Shown here: in pieces, positions 14,524 through 15,936 of the stretch
Position numbering within the stretch: position 1 is the stretch's first letter
Layout of the letters: every line of letters begins with the position of its first letter
NCBI GenBank assembly: GCA_031259655.1
Contig: JAIRLF010000172.1
Span: forward strand, 1 to 15,936
DNA from: Prevotellaceae bacterium
GTDB taxonomy: Bacteria > Bacteroidota > Bacteroidia > Bacteroidales > UBA932
DNA: 15,936 nucleotides
Reading direction: 5' to 3'
Position numbers and translations under genes: made by a program
The notes under the pieces: generated by a model
What the model saw: the letters and a program-made list of their open reading frames with translations, nothing else
Database searches by the model: none
Told to the model about the DNA's origin: nothing

Positions 14524-15936
14524 TTATTTGTAATCGATGCTAACAATTTTAACCGTTTCCGACAGTCCTGCATCATGCAATTCTTTGGATGCATTCCAAT
14601 TGTTATACATAGGTTTAACAATACGTTCGTCTCTCGGCAGGGACGAATCGCCGATAAAGCGATTAACCCATTCGTTGACCGTCTCTATTTCGATGGTGTT
14701 CTCTCCGGTTTTCACGGCGTCGGTGATGTCCACGCGATAAGGATACGTCCATGCTCCGCCGGAATATCGACCGTTGATTTTCACCTTAGCCATAACTCCG
14801 ACTTTGTCGAGGTCGAGATAAATCTCGCCGGCTGGCTTTGATTCGAGCGCGAAAGTGTTGTTATAGACGGCTGTCCCGGAATAATATCGGATACGTTCGT
14901 CGTCGTTCAGCGACAGCGATTGAAGCTTGTCGAAAACGACCGGCTCGGAGGGACCGCGTTTCACTTTGTCCGATTCGAACTTCACCGTCCAGGGAGCGGC
15001 GATTTCGAGTACTGTTTTCCCCTCGGGGAAATTGTCTTTCAACTCGTTCGATTTCGGATTGCCCTTGCCCGAGAAGACGATAAACGCGCTTTCGCGAGGC
15101 TCTAATTGCAGGGGAACAATGGTCGACGATTCACGCGCTTCGAATGCGGGCAGGGCGCGACGTTTGCCGTCTACGGGATTCCAGATTTCGGGCTGTTTTC
15201 CTGCAACGCGAAATTCCGGAGACGTCCGTATTCTCTTATCACTCTGATTGGAGATGAAGTATATTTCTCTGTCGGACGTCGTGCGGTGGGCGTAGACGAG
15301 CTTGTCGTTCGTTTTGAAATCGGGAGCTATCTTAAGCGTAGCGAGCGCCTCCTCTATTGTCATCCCCGAAAGTATTTTTCCTTTACCGTAATCGCGCTGT
15401 TTGGCGGACTTGTCGCCCCAGATTTTATCCGCAATAGCGATAATTTCTTTATCTGCCGCAGGATAGTTTTGATAACTCGGAGAACGTTCGGGCGCTTCTC
15501 CAAGCACAATAGCGCCGTCGGCAAGCAGACGTTCGACGCTTCTCAACACTTCGGGACGCATGGTTTTCAACGTCGGCAACACAAGCAGACGGTACGAAAC
15601 GCCGTGCGGCAACACAATACGCCCGTCCTTCACCGACATGGCGTTGATAATAATGTCGGAATTGACGTAATCGGCGCGATAGCCCGCGGGCAAAGTATGA
15701 ACGCCGACGCCGTCTTTCTCCGTATCCGGATTCAAACGCAATGGTCCGGAGTTTACCGGCACATCTTCGCCGATGAAATATGCCACGTCGGACACCGGAA
15801 GTCCCTGTTCGAGCATTAGCCCGCAACGTTTCAGGTAACCGGTGAACAGGTCGATATGCGGAAACCAGGTGTTTTTGTGGTTAAACTCCGTGCCGAACCA
15901 CGATTCCATACCCGGTTCTTTATCTTCGTAAGCCTG
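14524..15936 (-). CDS. C-terminal part of a GH106-like alpha-L-rhamnosidase (partial)
   Basis: The frame is open to the window end, so the N-terminal part lies outside; 470 codons are visible. The stretch starts QAYEDKEPGMESWFGTEF and continues with HKNTWF, VAYFIGEDVP (44-53 counting from the Met at 15909), LPAGYRADYVNSDII and LPHGVSYRLLVLPTLKTMRPEVL, the pattern of GH106-type alpha-L-rhamnosidases (PF17132). A C-terminal beta-sandwich follows, with YSGTAVYNNTF, IYLDLDKVGVMAKVKINGR, GGAWTYPYRVDITDAVKTGENTIEIETVNEWVNRFIGD, a galactose-binding-like fold used by these enzymes. GH106 enzymes release L-rhamnose from plant polysaccharides such as rhamnogalacturonan or from flavonoid glycosides. Any signal peptide would be in the missing part. 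It is upstream of the Gfo/Idh genes on the same strand and probably feeds the same pathway. Substrate is not determined. Confidence 0.8.
   Translation of the reverse strand, partial: QAYEDKEPGMESWFGTEFNHKNTWFPHIDLFTGYLKRCGLMLEQGLPVSDVAYFIGEDVPVNSGPLRLNPDTEKDGVGVHTLPAGYRADYVNSDIIINAMSVKDGRIVLPHGVSYRLLVLPTLKTMRPEVLRSVERLLADGAIVLGEAPERSPSYQNYPAADKEIIAIADKIWGDKSAKQRDYGKGKILSGMTIEEALATLKIAPDFKTNDKLVYAHRTTSDREIYFISNQSDKRIRTSPEFRVAGKQPEIWNPVDGKRRALPAFEARESSTIVPLQLEPRESAFIVFSGKGNPKSNELKDNFPEGKTVLEIAAPWTVKFESDKVKRGPSEPVVFDKLQSLSLNDDERIRYYSGTAVYNNTFALESKPAGEIYLDLDKVGVMAKVKINGRYSGGAWTYPYRVDITDAVKTGENTIEIETVNEWVNRFIGDSSLPRDERIVKPMYNNWNASKELHDAGLSETVKIVSIDYK

Noticed and set aside
14349..14621. Minus-strand open frame of 90 codons
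   Set aside because: It overlaps the end of the GH106-like gene in another frame and continues through an A+T-rich gap and into the -7 box; no motif is seen.
15106..15819. Plus-strand open frame of 237 codons
   Set aside because: It lies wholly antisense to the GH106-like gene, has no recognisable motif, and its composition reads as a shadow of the real coding strand.
1..15936. Search for CRISPR arrays, tRNA/rRNA genes, insertion sequences and attachment sites
   Set aside because: No regularly spaced direct repeats, cloverleaf, transposase or integrase motifs, or flanking direct duplications were recognised by eye.

Overview
The window looks like a chromosomal segment from a member of the Bacteroidota, most likely Bacteroidales. 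The evidence is the LDH-type malate dehydrogenase, a DUF4294 gene, a DUF6261-type gene, an isolated GH106-type glycosidase, start codons without Shine-Dalgarno sequences, and several -7 boxes of the phylum's TAnnTTTG type. The species cannot be named from what is visible. There is no rRNA or tRNA gene, CRISPR array, transposase or integrase.

Left part (1-5800), housekeeping and small accessory genes. The 3' end of a plus-strand gene resembling acyl-carrier-protein phosphodiesterase converges on mdh across a strong bidirectional terminator. mdh and gpsA run on the minus strand. gpsA diverges from ribF (riboflavin kinase/FAD synthetase), and an ABC-F ATPase follows ribF closely and is probably co-transcribed with it. 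Then comes a more A+T-rich solitary gene with its own promoter; it encodes a nuclease-like domain of the sort found at the C-termini of polymorphic toxins and phage proteins. Its 3' end meets a minus-strand promoter-hairpin-terminator unit that looks like a free-standing small RNA of about 85 nt.

Middle (5818-9094), all minus strand. A transcription unit of manC (GDP-mannose synthesis) and a DUF4294 secreted protein starts from its own promoter. Upstream lies a gene, also with its own promoter, for a group-4 NiFe-hydrogenase-like large subunit that has lost all four nickel-binding cysteines. None of its usual partner subunits is in the window.

Right part (9236-15936), all minus strand, a carbohydrate-processing cluster. 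In transcriptional order it holds the C-terminal part of a GH106-like alpha-L-rhamnosidase, a Tat-exported Gfo/Idh/MocA oxidoreductase, a DUF6261-type protein, a second Tat-exported Gfo/Idh/MocA oxidoreductase paralogous to the first, and a Tat-exported TIM-barrel isomerase/epimerase with an intact metal site. The combination of exported sugar oxidoreductases and an exported TIM-barrel protein suggests redox-assisted glycoside processing in the periplasm, similar in gene content to the 3-keto-glycoside cleavage systems known from C-glycoside degraders and gut Bacteroides. The DUF6261 gene sits between the two paralogs and is bracketed by intergenic palindromes. The two most interesting items for follow-up are this cluster and the small RNA at about 5590-5674.
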